NCBI GenBank assembly: GCA_905213905.1
Contig: CAJMKD010000011.1
Location: 1-64,000, forward strand
Source: an uncultured Sutterella sp.
Lineage (GTDB): Bacteria > Pseudomonadota > Gammaproteobacteria > Burkholderiales > Burkholderiaceae_F
Direction of reading: 5' to 3'
Length of the DNA stretch: 64,000 nucleotides
Positions 54,183 through 63,492 of the stretch are shown here, piece after piece. Position numbers and translations under genes: made by a program. How positions within the stretch are numbered: position 1 is the first letter of the stretch; each line of letters starts with the position of its first letter. Below the pieces are notes generated by a model. The model saw nothing but the letters and a program-made list of their open reading frames with translations, had not been told where the DNA came from and searched no databases.

Positions 54183-54294
54183 GTTATTTTACATTTTATT
54201 ACATTTACTATTTGATTCGTTTCGCAGGTTCAGTAGCCTTCGTCCTGGAGTTGCATGCACTAGAATGTTTTTCTTGGTTTTTCTCTGGTGAATC

Positions 54295-54825
54295 ATGACG
54301 CAGCAAACATCAAAGGATGCCGTTCTCGGCTGGGCAGTTTCACTGCCTGAACCGCAAGATACGGATCGTCTTGGCGCCGCTGCCGCAGCGGCGCTCAAGG
54401 CCAATATGCATACCGTCAATGAAGCGGGATTTGCGCTGCGTTTGTGCGGCAATCTCGGCGCAGGTAAAACATCTTTCATGCGAGCGCTTCTCAGAGCGCT
54501 GGGCTGGCAGGGGCCCGTTAAAAGTCCAACGTTTTCTCTCCTTGAAACTTATGACGTGGCTGGTGCTTGCATCAACCATTTCGACTTTTATCGCTTCGAA
54601 GAACCGATTGAGTTTGAAGACGCGGGGTTCCGCGATCTTTACGCCCCTGGCGCTTTTTCTGCATCCGAATGGAGCGAGCGCGCGGAGCCATACTTGCCCA
54701 AGCCCGATCTTGTTCTCTCCCTCGCAGAAGAGGGACTCGGCCGCAGAGCCACTATCGTCGCCACCACAAATCCAGGCGAAGCCTTTCTCAATGCAATGAG
54801 AGCAGCATGGAACGCCGCCGCTTGA
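54295..54825 (+). CDS. tsaE: tRNA threonylcarbamoyladenosine biosynthesis ATPase TsaE
   Basis: TsaE is the small P-loop ATPase of the TsaBDE complex that makes t6A at position 37 of ANN-decoding tRNAs. The Walker A loop is LCGNLGAGKTSFMRALL near residue 50, followed by VKSPTFSLLETY and NHFDFYRFEEP, then the catalytic-region SEWSERAEPYLP. Length 176 is a little long because of a 25-residue N-terminal extension. It overlaps the amidase gene by 19 bp, so the two are translated as a unit. The first-step enzyme of the pathway, Sua5, is at 60.8 kb. Confidence 0.93.
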   Translation: MTQQTSKDAVLGWAVSLPEPQDTDRLGAAAAAALKANMHTVNEAGFALRLCGNLGAGKTSFMRALLRALGWQGPVKSPTFSLLETYDVAGACINHFDFYRFEEPIEFEDAGFRDLYAPGAFSASEWSERAEPYLPKPDLVLSLAEEGLGRRATIVATTNPGEAFLNAMRAAWNAAA

Positions 54826-56141
54826 TCGCCGCTCTCGGCAGCACGCTTCTCTTTTCATTCGCGCCATTCGACATTGCGCGCGGCGCAAAAATGGTCGCGG
54901 TCCGCATGTGGCCGGCCGAAGAGTACACGCGCGTCACGATAGAAACCGATGTTCCGCTCAAGTTCAAGTATTTCTTCGTCCGATCCGCCAAGCCGCTGCG
55001 CTTTGTGATCGACATTGAAGGCCTCGAACTGACCGAGCGCATCAAGAAGCAGATTGCAGCCGTCAACCCCGACGATCCATACATTGCTGCGATGCGCATA
55101 GGCCAGTTCAAGCCTGGCATTCTGCGCCTTGTCATGGACCTTAAAACAGACGTCAAACCTGAGGTCTTTCTGCTAAAGCCCTTTGCGAACTACCAATACC
55201 GTCTTGTTTTCGACATTTATCCAGCGCACCCGACGGATGCGGTAAGCCGCATCCTTGCTGGACTTGAAAACGAAGACGAAGGCGACGCAGAAATTGACGA
55301 GAACGACCCGCTCGCAGGCATCCTCGCGGATCTCGCAGCAGGGAAAAACGTTGCTTCCGGCAGCGGGAAGGAAATTGCTTCCAGCAAACAAACACCCAAA
55401 AAAACCGCCAAGCCTTCCGAGCAGCCCGGGCGCAAGCGCGACAAACGAATTGTGATCGTGATCGACCCTGGACACGGCGGCGAGGATCCCGGCGCCATCG
55501 GCCGCAGAAAAACAATGGAAAAAAATGTCGTTCTGCAGATCGGCCGCCGGCTCGCCAAACTCATTAACTCAGAATCCAATATGCGTGCCGTGATGACCCG
55601 CAACTCCGACCATTTCGTGAGTCTCGGCGGTCGGGTTGCGATTGCACGGAAGGTCCGCGCGCATCTGCTTGTCAGCATTCATGCCGATGCTTGGGTAAAA
55701 GCCAGTGCGCGCGGCTCGAGCGTCTTTGCTCTCAGCCAGCGCGGCGCCTCTTCTTCGGCGGCGCGCTGGCTCGCGAAAAGCCAGAATGAATCCGACTTGA
55801 TCGGCGGCGTCAACATTGCCACCGTCGACAAGACGGTAGCAAGCGTCCTCGTCGACATGACTTCGAATTGGACAATCGGCTACAGCCTTGCGCTCGGCGC
55901 AGCAGTGCTTCACGAGCTCAAAAGCATCAACCGGCTTCACAAGAACAAAGTTGAGCAGGCTGGCTTTGCTGTTCTGAAGGGACAGGGCATTCCGTCCATC
56001 CTTGTCGAAACGGCCTTTATTTCCAATCCGCAGGAAGAAAATCTTCTGCGCAACGGCAATCATCAGCAAAAGCTGGCGCGAGCGATTCTCACCGGCATCA
56101 AAAAGCAGCTTGCTGCAGATCCCACCTTGCTGCGCGGGTAA
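54807..56141 (+). CDS. amiC: N-acetylmuramoyl-L-alanine amidase AmiC-like
   Basis: This amidase cuts the peptide side chains from glycan strands at division. An N-terminal signal (RRRLIAALGSTLLFSFAP, with a twin-arginine-like RRR) leads to an AMIN domain that directs it to the septum, then a low-complexity linker rich in Glu, Ser and Lys, and an Amidase_3 domain. Zinc and catalytic residues are seen in VIDPGHGGEDPGAIG, VSIHADAW and LVETAFISNPQEE. From ATG 54807 it has 444 residues. It overlaps tsaE by 19 bp, an order seen in many proteobacteria. AmiA or AmiB is possible as a name. Confidence 0.92.
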   Translation: MERRRLIAALGSTLLFSFAPFDIARGAKMVAVRMWPAEEYTRVTIETDVPLKFKYFFVRSAKPLRFVIDIEGLELTERIKKQIAAVNPDDPYIAAMRIGQFKPGILRLVMDLKTDVKPEVFLLKPFANYQYRLVFDIYPAHPTDAVSRILAGLENEDEGDAEIDENDPLAGILADLAAGKNVASGSGKEIASSKQTPKKTAKPSEQPGRKRDKRIVIVIDPGHGGEDPGAIGRRKTMEKNVVLQIGRRLAKLINSESNMRAVMTRNSDHFVSLGGRVAIARKVRAHLLVSIHADAWVKASARGSSVFALSQRGASSSAARWLAKSQNESDLIGGVNIATVDKTVASVLVDMTSNWTIGYSLALGAAVLHELKSINRLHKNKVEQAGFAVLKGQGIPSILVETAFISNPQEENLLRNGNHQQKLARAILTGIKKQLAADPTLLRG

Positions 56142-56261
56142 CGCGCCATGGCGTTGCCTGCCGCAAAACCTTTACAATCTTGAGCCAACCACACCAGGCT
56201 AATGATGCGCTTCTAATCAAGCGCGCCGCGCAGCCTTCTTCAATCATCGGAGTTCATCCTC

Positions 56262-57326
56262 ATGGCTCTTGTTTCCATGCGTCAGCTGCTCGATCATGCA
56301 GCTGAAAACGGCTACGGCATCCCTGCCTTCAACGTCAATAATCTCGAACAGGTTCAAGCCATCATGGCCGCCGCCAGCGAAGTCGGCGCACCCGTCATCA
56401 TGCAGGCTTCCGCCGGCGCCCGTAAGTATGCCGGCGAAGCGTTCCTTCGCCGCTTGATTGAAGCGGCGATCGAAGCCTACCCTGACGTGCCCGTCTGCAT
56501 GCACCAGGACCATGGTCAAAGTCCTGCCGTCTGCCAGGGCGCCATCCGTTCGGGCTTTTCTTCCGTCATGATGGACGGCTCGCTTATGAGCGACGGCAAA
56601 ACGATCGCCACCTACGAATACAACGTCGACGTCACCCGCCGCGTCGTGGAAATGGCCCATTGCATCGGCGTTTCCGTCGAAGGCGAGCTCGGCTGTCTTG
56701 GTTCGCTCGAAACGATGCGCGGCGACAAGGAAGACGGGCACGGCACGGATGCAAAGATGACGCGCGACCAGCTTCTGACGGATCCGGATCAGGCAGCTGA
56801 ATTCGTGCGTGAAACGCAGATTGACGCACTTGCCATTGCTATCGGCACTTCGCACGGCGCCTACAAATTCACGCGCCGCCCGACAGGCGAGATTCTGTCG
56901 ATCGACCGTGTCAAAGAAATTCACGCCCGCTTGCCGAACACGCACCTTGTCATGCACGGCTCCTCTTCCGTGCCGCAGGAATATCTTGCCGAAATTCGTC
57001 AGTTCGGCGGCGAAATGCGCGAAACATACGGCGTGCCTGTTGAAGAAATTCAGAAAGCCATTCAGCACGGCGTTCGCAAGGTCAACATCGACACCGACAT
57101 CCGCCTTGCCATGACCGCCGCTGTCCGCCGTTATCTCGTCGAGAACCCCTCCGGCTTTGATCCGCGCGCCTACCTCAAGGCCGCACGCGCTGCCGCCCAG
57201 GCGCTCTGCAAAAAGCGTTATCTCGAGTTCGGCTGCGAAGGCCAGGGCGCCAAGATCAAGCCAATTGCGCTCGACAAAATTGCCGCCAAGTATGCTGACG
57301 GTTCGCTTCGCCAGAACGTTCTGTAA
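56262..57326 (+). CDS. fbaA: Class II fructose-bisphosphate aldolase
   Basis: This zinc aldolase splits and joins fructose 1,6-bisphosphate in glycolysis and gluconeogenesis. The zinc-binding and substrate residues are in [40 protein letters not shown] and NIDTDIR. The 354-residue length and the motif spacing match the Calvin-type subgroup (CbbA-like) common in betaproteobacteria. GGAG is nine bases before the ATG. A TACAAT at about 56173 may be its -10. A long reverse-strand ORF across it is a shadow. A strong terminator follows. Confidence 0.96.
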   Translation: MALVSMRQLLDHAAENGYGIPAFNVNNLEQVQAIMAAASEVGAPVIMQASAGARKYAGEAFLRRLIEAAIEAYPDVPVCMHQDHGQSPAVCQGAIRSGFSSVMMDGSLMSDGKTIATYEYNVDVTRRVVEMAHCIGVSVEGELGCLGSLETMRGDKEDGHGTDAKMTRDQLLTDPDQAAEFVRETQIDALAIAIGTSHGAYKFTRRPTGEILSIDRVKEIHARLPNTHLVMHGSSSVPQEYLAEIRQFGGEMRETYGVPVEEIQKAIQHGVRKVNIDTDIRLAMTAAVRRYLVENPSGFDPRAYLKAARAAAQALCKKRYLEFGCEGQGAKIKPIALDKIAAKYADGSLRQNVL

Positions 57327-57360
57327 CAGCATTTTGACGCCTTGACGCTACATTAATTGA

Positions 57361-57397
57361 GGCGCGTGCGACGCAAGAGCGGCGCACGCGCCTTTTT
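57361..57397 (+). terminator. Intrinsic terminator after fbaA
   Basis: GGCGCGTGCG (57361-57370) pairs exactly with CGCACGCGCC (57383-57392) and is followed by T5. Confidence 0.9.
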
Positions 57398-57416
57398 CTT
57401 CGCTGTTGCTTACATC

Positions 57417-57821
57417 ATGACCGAACCAAAATCTGCCAACGATCTCAAAGGCAAGCAAGGGCTTCGCCGCCTCATCAACGCAACCCGCTATTCGATGCAA
57501 GGGATCCGGGCGGCTTTGCAGCATGAAGCGGCTTTCCGCGAAGAATTTTTCCTCGCGCTCCTTTTGATTCCGCTTGCGCTCCTGCTGCCTATTTCTGTTC
57601 TCGAAAAGGTCGTGCTCATTGAGTCCACGCTTCTCGTTCCTTTTGCTGAAATCATCAATTCAGCGATCGAAGCCTGCATCGATCGGCTGGGCAATGAAAT
57701 ACATCCGCTTGCAGGACGCGCCAAGGACATGGGCAGCGCCGCCGTCTTTTTCGCACTTGTCATGGCTGGCATTGCATGGGTTTTCATTGCCGGTCCGGCT
57801 ATCTTTGAGTACTTTTTGTGA
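57417..57821 (+). CDS. dgkA: Diacylglycerol kinase DgkA
   Basis: DgkA is the small inner-membrane kinase that turns diacylglycerol back into phosphatidic acid. The 134-residue protein from ATG 57417 has a short amphipathic N-terminus (GLRRLINATRYSMQGIRAA), three membrane helices, and the catalytic signature INSAIEACIDRLGNEIHPL (family ENSAIEAVVDR). The frame extends upstream through the fbaA terminator, which is rejected. It is a single-gene unit between fbaA and purC. Confidence 0.93.
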   Translation: MTEPKSANDLKGKQGLRRLINATRYSMQGIRAALQHEAAFREEFFLALLLIPLALLLPISVLEKVVLIESTLLVPFAEIINSAIEACIDRLGNEIHPLAGRAKDMGSAAVFFALVMAGIAWVFIAGPAIFEYFL

Positions 57822-57941
57822 TGATGAAGCAAGTCCTGTCGACTTCTTTCAGGCGCTGATCCGAGCGCGCCCGCGCTCTCGACTAGAATCACTGCATCAA
57901 CTTTATTTCCCTCACTTCACTCCACTTGAGGAGAGTTAGAC

Positions 57942-58835
57942 ATGGCCGGTCTTTCCAAGACAAACATTCCGTCGCTCAAGCAGATCTACAGCGGCAAAGT
58001 CCGTGATGTTTACGCTGTGGACGATGACAAGCTGCTCCTTGTCGCCACAGACCGCATTTCCGCTTTTGACGTCATTCTCGGCGACCCGATTCCGGGCAAG
58101 GGCAAAGTGCTCACCGCCCTTACGAACTTCTGGTTCGAGAAGCTCAAGGACGTGATTCCCAATCATCTGACCGGCATTGATCCAGAATCCGTCGTCAAGC
58201 CTGAAGAAGCCGATCAGGTGCGCGGCCGCGCAGTTGTCTCCAAGCGTCTCAAGCCGATTCTCATCGAATGTGTTGCCCGCGGCTACATCATTGGCGGCGG
58301 CTGGAAGGATTACTGCGCAACGGGTTCCGTCTGCGGCGTCAAGCTGCCGGCAGGCCTTCGCCAGGCAGAAAAGCTGCCGGAACCGATTTTCACGCCGGCA
58401 GCCAAAGCTGAAGTCGGCACGCACGACGAAAACATCTCCTTTGATCGAGTCGTCGAGCTTTACGGCGAGCGTGTTGCCACAACGATTCGCGACACGACGC
58501 TCAAGCTCTATAAGGAAGCCGCCGACTACGCGCTTACAAAGGGCATCATCATTGCCGACACCAAATTTGAGTTCGGCATGGACGACGAAGGCACCATTTA
58601 TCTGATGGACGAAGTTCTCACGCCTGACTCAAGCCGCTTCTGGCCGGCCGATGATTATGAAGTCGGCACCTCGCCCAAGAGCTTCGACAAGCAGTTCATC
58701 CGCGACTGGCTCGAAACGCAGCCTTGGGATAAGACCCCGCCTGCGCCGAAGGTGCCAGAAGACATCATCGAAAAGACGGCAGACAAGTATCGCGAAGCGC
58801 TTCGCCGTCTGACAGGCACCGATATCGAACCGTAA
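57942..58835 (+). CDS. purC: SAICAR synthetase PurC
   Basis: PurC joins aspartate to CAIR in purine synthesis. It has the start [20 protein letters not shown], the ATP site region RISAFDVIL, and [13 protein letters not shown]. The conserved [12 protein letters not shown] and [15 protein letters not shown] blocks are in the second half. The 297-residue length is of the longer type found in betaproteobacteria. GAGGAGAG precedes the ATG. It leads a purC-purE-purK group, with about 165 bp and two hairpins before purE. Confidence 0.96.
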   Translation: MAGLSKTNIPSLKQIYSGKVRDVYAVDDDKLLLVATDRISAFDVILGDPIPGKGKVLTALTNFWFEKLKDVIPNHLTGIDPESVVKPEEADQVRGRAVVSKRLKPILIECVARGYIIGGGWKDYCATGSVCGVKLPAGLRQAEKLPEPIFTPAAKAEVGTHDENISFDRVVELYGERVATTIRDTTLKLYKEAADYALTKGIIIADTKFEFGMDDEGTIYLMDEVLTPDSSRFWPADDYEVGTSPKSFDKQFIRDWLETQPWDKTPPAPKVPEDIIEKTADKYREALRRLTGTDIEP

Positions 58836-58847
58836 AAGTTCGCCTTA

Positions 58848-58905
58848 CTGCGCCCAACTCGAGGCGCAGTTTGCCATTGGCGCGTCCGAAGAAGACGCGC
58901 CAATG
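58848..58905 (+). repeat. Two back-to-back hairpins between purC and purE
   Basis: The first is CTGCGCC/GGCGCAG with TTT after it (58848-58872). The second is a perfect 12-bp stem, CATTGGCGCGTC (58875-58886) and GACGCGCCAATG (58894-58905), with a seven-base loop and no T-run. The first may be a weak terminator. Confidence 0.7.
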
Positions 58906-58999
58906 CAGTTGACTGAAATGCACGGTCGCCAATCGGTTGATCGGTTCTGTGCATCGAGCAAGTATTACTCTTCTTTAAAAAAAATCAGGATCTAAGAAC

Positions 59000-59503
59000 A
59001 TGCAGGCAGATCACCCTGTTATCGGCATCGTCATGGGAAGCAACTCCGACTGGGAAGTCATGCAGAACGCCGCACGAATGCTTAAGGACTTCGGCGTCGC
59101 CTTCGAAGCCCGTGTTGTGAGCGCGCATCGCATGCCCGATGAAATGTTCGAATACGCCGAAACAGCAGCACAGCGCGGCTTGAAGGCAATCATTGCCGGC
59201 GCGGGCGGCGCAGCGCATCTTCCGGGCATGCTGGCAGCAAAATGCATTGTCCCCGTACTCGGCGTTCCCGTGCCCTCAAAATATCTTCGTGGCGTCGATA
59301 GTCTGCACTCCATCGTTCAGATGCCAAAGGGCGTGCCTGTAGCCACATTCGCCATCGGCGAAGCAGGTGCAGCGAATGCCGCACTGTTTGCTCTGCAGAT
59401 GCTCGCTGTTGAAGACAAGGAAATCGCCCGCAAGCTTGCAGATTTCCGCTTTGCGCAGAACGCTAAGGCTCGTGCAATGACACTGCCTGTCGATACCCTC
59501 TGA
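59000..59503 (+). CDS. purE: N5-CAIR mutase PurE
   Basis: PurE moves the carboxyl group of N5-CAIR to give CAIR. It is the class I type: IGIVMGSNSDWEVM near the start, VSAHRMPDEMFEYAE, IIAGAGGAAHLPGMLA, VPVPSKYLRGVDSLHSIVQM (cited as VPVPSKYLRGVDSLHSI) and GVPVATFAIG. The 167-residue length is normal. AGGA lies nine bases before the ATG. It is followed by purK, its partner enzyme, with a GC-rich hairpin in the 81-bp gap. Confidence 0.97.
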   Translation: MQADHPVIGIVMGSNSDWEVMQNAARMLKDFGVAFEARVVSAHRMPDEMFEYAETAAQRGLKAIIAGAGGAAHLPGMLAAKCIVPVLGVPVPSKYLRGVDSLHSIVQMPKGVPVATFAIGEAGAANAALFALQMLAVEDKEIARKLADFRFAQNAKARAMTLPVDTL

Positions 59504-59584
59504 GCGAACACCAAACCGCAACCAATCTTTCTGAAGATTCGCCGGCCCGCTCGGCTGAGCGGTTCCGGCGCTTTGCTTATCAAT

Positions 59585-60772
59585 ATGCACAACGAAGTGT
59601 TACTGCCTGGCGCTACGCTGGGCCTATTGGGCGGCGGCCAGCTCGGCCGCATGTTTGCGCAAGCCGCTGCCACCATGGGCTATCACGTCGCAGTTTTGGA
59701 GCCTGGCGCAGATTCGCCCGCCGGCGAAGTATCCCGTCTGCAGATCAAAGCCGCCTATGACGATCCCAAAGGCATTGATTCGCTCGCCGAGCACGTTCGT
59801 GCGGTGACAACGGAATTTGAAAACGTGCCCGCCGCCACCCTGCAGCGTCTTGCGGATGCCGGCATCCGAACTGCGCCGCACGCACTTGCAGTTTCTGCTT
59901 CTCAGGATCGAAACGTCGAAAAGGCCTTTATTGAAAAAGCCGGCGTGCCGACTGCGCCGCACGCAGCCGTACTTTCAGAGGCCGACGTTGCTAAGCTGGA
60001 CGATTCTCTTTTCCCTGGCATCCTCAAAACCGCACGCCTCGGCTACGACGGCAAGGGACAGGCTCGCGTCAACTCTCGCGCAGAAGCACTCAGCGCATTC
60101 CAAGCGTTTGGCGGCGTCGACTGCGTTCTTGAACGCATGCTCGACCTTCAGCTTGAAGTCTCCGTCATCGTCTCGCGCAGCGCCGACGGCGCCTGCGCTG
60201 TTTTCCCCGTCGCAGAGAACCATCATAAGAACGGCATCTTGGCGTATACGATCATGCCGGCTCGAATCGACGAGGAAACGGCTAAATGCGCCCAGACTTA
60301 TGCTGGCCGCATTGCTGACGCTCTCGACTATGTCGGCATTCTCTGCGTAGAGCTTTTCATTCTCGCCGACGGCAGCATCCTTGCCAATGAAATTGCTCCG
60401 CGGCCGCATAACTCGGGACACGCCACGATTGAAGCATGCGTAACGAGTCAGTACGAGCAGCAGGTTCGCATTACCGCCGGGCTCCCGCTTGGCGACACCA
60501 CGCTCCGCTCGCCTGCCGTCATGCTCAACCTGCTCGGCGACCTATGGTTCGATGCCGAAAACAATATTCGCGAACCGGATTGGTCGAGAATTCTTGCGCT
60601 GCCTGGCGTAAAGCTCCATCTTTACGGCAAGGCGCAGCCGCGCCGCGCCCGCAAGATGGGACATGTCACGATCGTTGCCGAAACCGCAAGTGAAGCGCTA
60701 GCACGCGCTCATCAGACCGCCGGCCTGCTCGGCCTCGCTTTTGCCGACGAATTGAAGGAAAACCGCTCATGA
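59585..60772 (+). CDS. purK: N5-CAIR synthetase PurK
   Basis: PurK uses ATP and bicarbonate to make N5-CAIR from AIR, feeding PurE. It is an ATP-grasp enzyme with the N-terminal LGLLGGGQLGRMFAQAA, TTEFENVPAATLQ, KTARLGYDGKGQARV, VLERMLDLQLEVSVIVSR and the metal-binding end ILANEIAPRPHNSGH. From ATG 59585 it has 395 residues; a TTG at 59573 is possible. Its last four bases ATGA overlap the sua5 start, so the two are coupled. Confidence 0.95.
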   Translation: MHNEVLLPGATLGLLGGGQLGRMFAQAAATMGYHVAVLEPGADSPAGEVSRLQIKAAYDDPKGIDSLAEHVRAVTTEFENVPAATLQRLADAGIRTAPHALAVSASQDRNVEKAFIEKAGVPTAPHAAVLSEADVAKLDDSLFPGILKTARLGYDGKGQARVNSRAEALSAFQAFGGVDCVLERMLDLQLEVSVIVSRSADGACAVFPVAENHHKNGILAYTIMPARIDEETAKCAQTYAGRIADALDYVGILCVELFILADGSILANEIAPRPHNSGHATIEACVTSQYEQQVRITAGLPLGDTTLRSPAVMLNLLGDLWFDAENNIREPDWSRILALPGVKLHLYGKAQPRRARKMGHVTIVAETASEALARAHQTAGLLGLAFADELKENRS

Positions 60773-61773
60773 CGCCTCCCATTGATTCTGCAGCCATCGA
60801 TGCCGCCGTAGCTGTTCTCGAGCATGGCGGTCTTGTTGCCATGCCGACGGAGACCGTCTACGGTCTTGCTGCCGATGCCGACAACGAAAGCGCTGTCATT
60901 GCAAGCTATCGCGCCAAAGGACGTCCGCTCAACCACCCGTTGATCGTGCACGTCTGCGGCGCCGAGGCCATAGATTTTTGGGCGGAAAACGTGCCGGAAT
61001 CAGCCCGCATGCTCGCGGCCAAATACTGGCCGGGACCGCTTACGCTCGTGCTTCAGAAAAAGCCCCGCTGCGGCCTTTTCGTCACAGGAGGCCAGGAAAC
61101 AGTCGCATTGCGCTGTCCGTCCCATCCGTGGGCGCACGAACTGCTGCGTCGCTTTGCAGGCCCGACCTATCGCGGCGTCACTGCGCCTTCGGCCAATACC
61201 TTCGGACGCATCAGCCCATCCTGCGCCGCGCATGTGGCTGACGACCTCGGCTTAAAACCCGAAGGCAAGCTTGACATGATTCTCGACGGCGGCGTCTGTG
61301 AGTTCGGAATTGAGTCGACAATGCTCGATCTGTCGACAGGAAAACCTCGGCTTCTTCGTCACGGCGTCATCACACGCGCCGAACTTGAAAGCACGCTGGG
61401 CATGCCTGTCCCCGACGCTGGCAGCGATGCACCGCGAGCCTCAGGCCGGCTCAAGAGTCACTACGCACCCAAGACAAAGCTTGAGCTGCTCGATGCGCAA
61501 GCCCTTCTCGAGCGGGCGAGCGCAATTGATGCCGCTGGCGGAACAGTTTCGGTCATGGCGAACAAATCCACTCTCGAAGCGCTTGCCGACAATCGCATCA
61601 CGCCAGTTCTTGCCATTGCGTCGCCAGCCGAAGTCCGCGCATACGGTGCGATGCTATACGATGCGCTGCACCGCCTCGACCATGCCGGCGCAACCCGCAT
61701 CCTTATAGAACGGCCGCCGCAGACGCCGGAATGGGCTGCCGTTGACGACCGCCTGGGCCGCGCTGCCGCCTGA
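60769..61773 (+). CDS. Threonylcarbamoyl-AMP synthase, Sua5 type
   Basis: This enzyme makes threonylcarbamoyl-AMP, the first step of t6A formation. The N-terminal 200 residues are a YrdC domain with MPTETVYGLAADADN, YRAKGRPLNHPLIVHV, TAPSANTFGRISP and GIESTMLDLS. A linker SGRLKSHYAPKTKLEL leads to the extra Sua5 domain, so it is the long Sua5 form rather than the short TsaC. The start codon overlaps the purK stop by four bases. TsaE of the same pathway is at 54.3 kb. Confidence 0.93.
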   Translation: MTPPIDSAAIDAAVAVLEHGGLVAMPTETVYGLAADADNESAVIASYRAKGRPLNHPLIVHVCGAEAIDFWAENVPESARMLAAKYWPGPLTLVLQKKPRCGLFVTGGQETVALRCPSHPWAHELLRRFAGPTYRGVTAPSANTFGRISPSCAAHVADDLGLKPEGKLDMILDGGVCEFGIESTMLDLSTGKPRLLRHGVITRAELESTLGMPVPDAGSDAPRASGRLKSHYAPKTKLELLDAQALLERASAIDAAGGTVSVMANKSTLEALADNRITPVLAIASPAEVRAYGAMLYDALHRLDHAGATRILIERPPQTPEWAAVDDRLGRAAA

Positions 61774-61797
61774 CGGCGAGCTTGTCGGAGTTTTTTT

Positions 61798-62148
61798 ATG
61801 TTCATCATCTACGGCATTCCCACTTGCGGCTCAGTCAAAAAAGCGCTCTTTTGGGCCAAATCGCACGCCGTTCCCTATGAATTCCGGGACTTTAGAAAAT
61901 CCCCCATAGATGCGGATACGCTCAGAGATTGGGTCGCGCAGGTTGGACTGGATGTTCTTTGCAACAAGAAAGGTCTTTTCTGGCGAAAACTGGAGCCTGC
62001 CCAGAAAGCAGCGCTTTCCGGCGATCCAGCACTGCTCGAAGCATTTCTGTTGAAGAATCCCGTTTTAATCAAACGTCCCGTCATCGTCTATCCCGACGGG
62101 ACAATAACGGTCGGCATCATAGAGCCGCAATGGCCCGCTCAATGCTGA
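61798..62148 (+). CDS. ArsC/Spx/YffB-family protein
   Basis: The 116-residue protein has the thioredoxin-like ArsC fold: YGIPTCGSVKKALFWAKS with the single active Cys10, the middle segment VLCNKKGLFWRKL, and LIKRPVIVYPDG near the end. It most resembles the YffB subgroup, whose role is uncertain, rather than true arsenate reductase; no ars genes are near. GGAG lies seven bases before the ATG. It is 24 bp after sua5 and just before murI, probably in the same transcript. Confidence 0.85.
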   Translation: MFIIYGIPTCGSVKKALFWAKSHAVPYEFRDFRKSPIDADTLRDWVAQVGLDVLCNKKGLFWRKLEPAQKAALSGDPALLEAFLLKNPVLIKRPVIVYPDGTITVGIIEPQWPAQC

Positions 62149-62162
62149 TGTCTTTACCGCCA

Positions 62163-63008
62163 ATGACAATTCAAACTGCACCCATCGGTATTCTCGATTC
62201 GGGTTTCGGCGGTCTTTCCGTTGCGCTTGCCGTACGAAGAGCGCTTCCGTTCGAAAGCATCGTTTTTGCCGCAGACTGCGGCTTCGCGCCTTGGGGCGAC
62301 AAAAGCGCCGGCTTTATAGACGAGCGGGTGCATGCTGTGGTTGATTTTCTGCTCAGCAGAAGCATCAAAGCGCTTGTGCTGGCCTGCAATACGGCTACGG
62401 CCGTGAGCATTGACAAGCTGCGTACGGAGCTCAACATCCCAATCGTAGGCATAGAACCCGCCGTTTTCCCTGGTGTTCGTGAAACTTCATCGGGCGTCAT
62501 CGGTGTACTAGCCACCGTACGAACTATTGCCAGCGAACGATACCGCACGCTCAAGGCGCATGCTCTCGAATGGGCCTCTCAAAATCGTTCGATTCCCATC
62601 GAAATTCACGATCAGCCTTGCCCAGGCCTCATGGAGTGCGTGGAAAAAGGCGCTTTTCATTCGCCAGAAACATTCGAGCTCATCGAGCGATTTGTTGCGC
62701 CGCTTCTTGAAAAAGGTGCAGACCGTCTTGTTCTGGGGTGCACGCACTACCCCTTTCTTGCCGATGCTTTCGCTGAAACCATAGAGCGCCTTGCGCCGGG
62801 CGCATCGGTAAAGCTAATCGATCCTGCGCCGGCCGTAGCAAAGCAGCTATCACGGACGCTGGCAGAAACCGGCCGCGCCGCGCCGGCTGGTGAAAGCGGA
62901 AGAAGCGAACGTTTTTTTGCTACAGGTGCGGATGCGCTGCGTGAAGGCGTGCTTCAGGCGCTCTGGTCGCAGAACGTGCGTCTTGAGAAGCTTTCGACAG
63001 TCAGGTGA
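62163..63008 (+). CDS. murI: Glutamate racemase MurI
   Basis: MurI makes D-glutamate for peptidoglycan. The two catalytic cysteines are in LACNTATAVSI and LGCTHYPFLAD; IGILDSGFGGLSVALAV is the family start, with GIEPAVFPG later on. From ATG 62163 (MTIQTAPIGIL) it has 281 residues; ATG 62142 would overlap the previous gene by seven bases and is also possible. Neither has a strong ribosome-binding site, which fits translational coupling to the upstream gene. It is the last gene of the plus-strand run. Confidence 0.93.
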   Translation: MTIQTAPIGILDSGFGGLSVALAVRRALPFESIVFAADCGFAPWGDKSAGFIDERVHAVVDFLLSRSIKALVLACNTATAVSIDKLRTELNIPIVGIEPAVFPGVRETSSGVIGVLATVRTIASERYRTLKAHALEWASQNRSIPIEIHDQPCPGLMECVEKGAFHSPETFELIERFVAPLLEKGADRLVLGCTHYPFLADAFAETIERLAPGASVKLIDPAPAVAKQLSRTLAETGRAAPAGESGRSERFFATGADALREGVLQALWSQNVRLEKLSTVR

Positions 63009-63040
63009 AAAGCGGCCGATTGCTTGTACGCGCCAATGAT

Positions 63041-63490
63041 TCAGGCGCGCAGCTTTAGAGCTGGCATGCCCTCTTCAGCCAAATAAGGCAAAAGGGCTTC
63101 GCGCATTGATGCCGGAAGGGCCGCCTTGACAAGGCGGCCCGCATCATCTTCAGTTACGCAAACACAAGTTTCCGTACACTGGAGGCGAAGTTCGTCCCCT
63201 GCATGAATCGTGAACGCAAACCGAATGGAAGTTTCACCGATGCGTTCGATCCAGACGCGTGCCGTGCAAATGTCGCCCACGCGGCTCGGTGCTGCAAAGT
63301 CGCAGCGAACGCCCGCCACAGGGAAGCCGAGCCCGTACTTTTTCACTTCAATAAAGCCGACCCCGGCAACATCTCGGTAAAAATCCTCCATCAGCTGATT
63401 GAGAATGACAAAGTACTGCGGATGGTAAACAATGCCAGCCGGATCACAGTGGCCGAAACGAATGCGGATAGTCTGTTCGTAGCGTTTCAT
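63041..63490 (-). CDS. Acyl-CoA thioesterase, 4HBT/YbgC type
   Basis: The single hot-dog domain begins IRIRFGHCDPAGIVYHPQYF, with the catalytic Asp of the YbgC/4-hydroxybenzoyl-CoA thioesterase group in CDPAGIVYHP. The middle VAGVRCDFAAPSRVGDI and end TETCVCVTEDDAGRLV fit the fold. The 149-residue length is normal. The substrate is not known. It is two bases after the kynB stop on the same strand, so it is in one transcript with kynB; a role with an aromatic CoA ester is possible but not shown. Confidence 0.85.
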   Translation of the reverse strand: MKRYEQTIRIRFGHCDPAGIVYHPQYFVILNQLMEDFYRDVAGVGFIEVKKYGLGFPVAGVRCDFAAPSRVGDICTARVWIERIGETSIRFAFTIHAGDELRLQCTETCVCVTEDDAGRLVKAALPASMREALLPYLAEEGMPALKLRA

Positions 63491-63492
63491 TT

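Noticed and set aside
56244..57332. A 362-codon reverse-strand ORF across fbaA
   Set aside because: It is the antisense frame of a highly conserved aldolase. Its residues show no family pattern, and such shadows are common in GC-rich DNA with strong codon bias.
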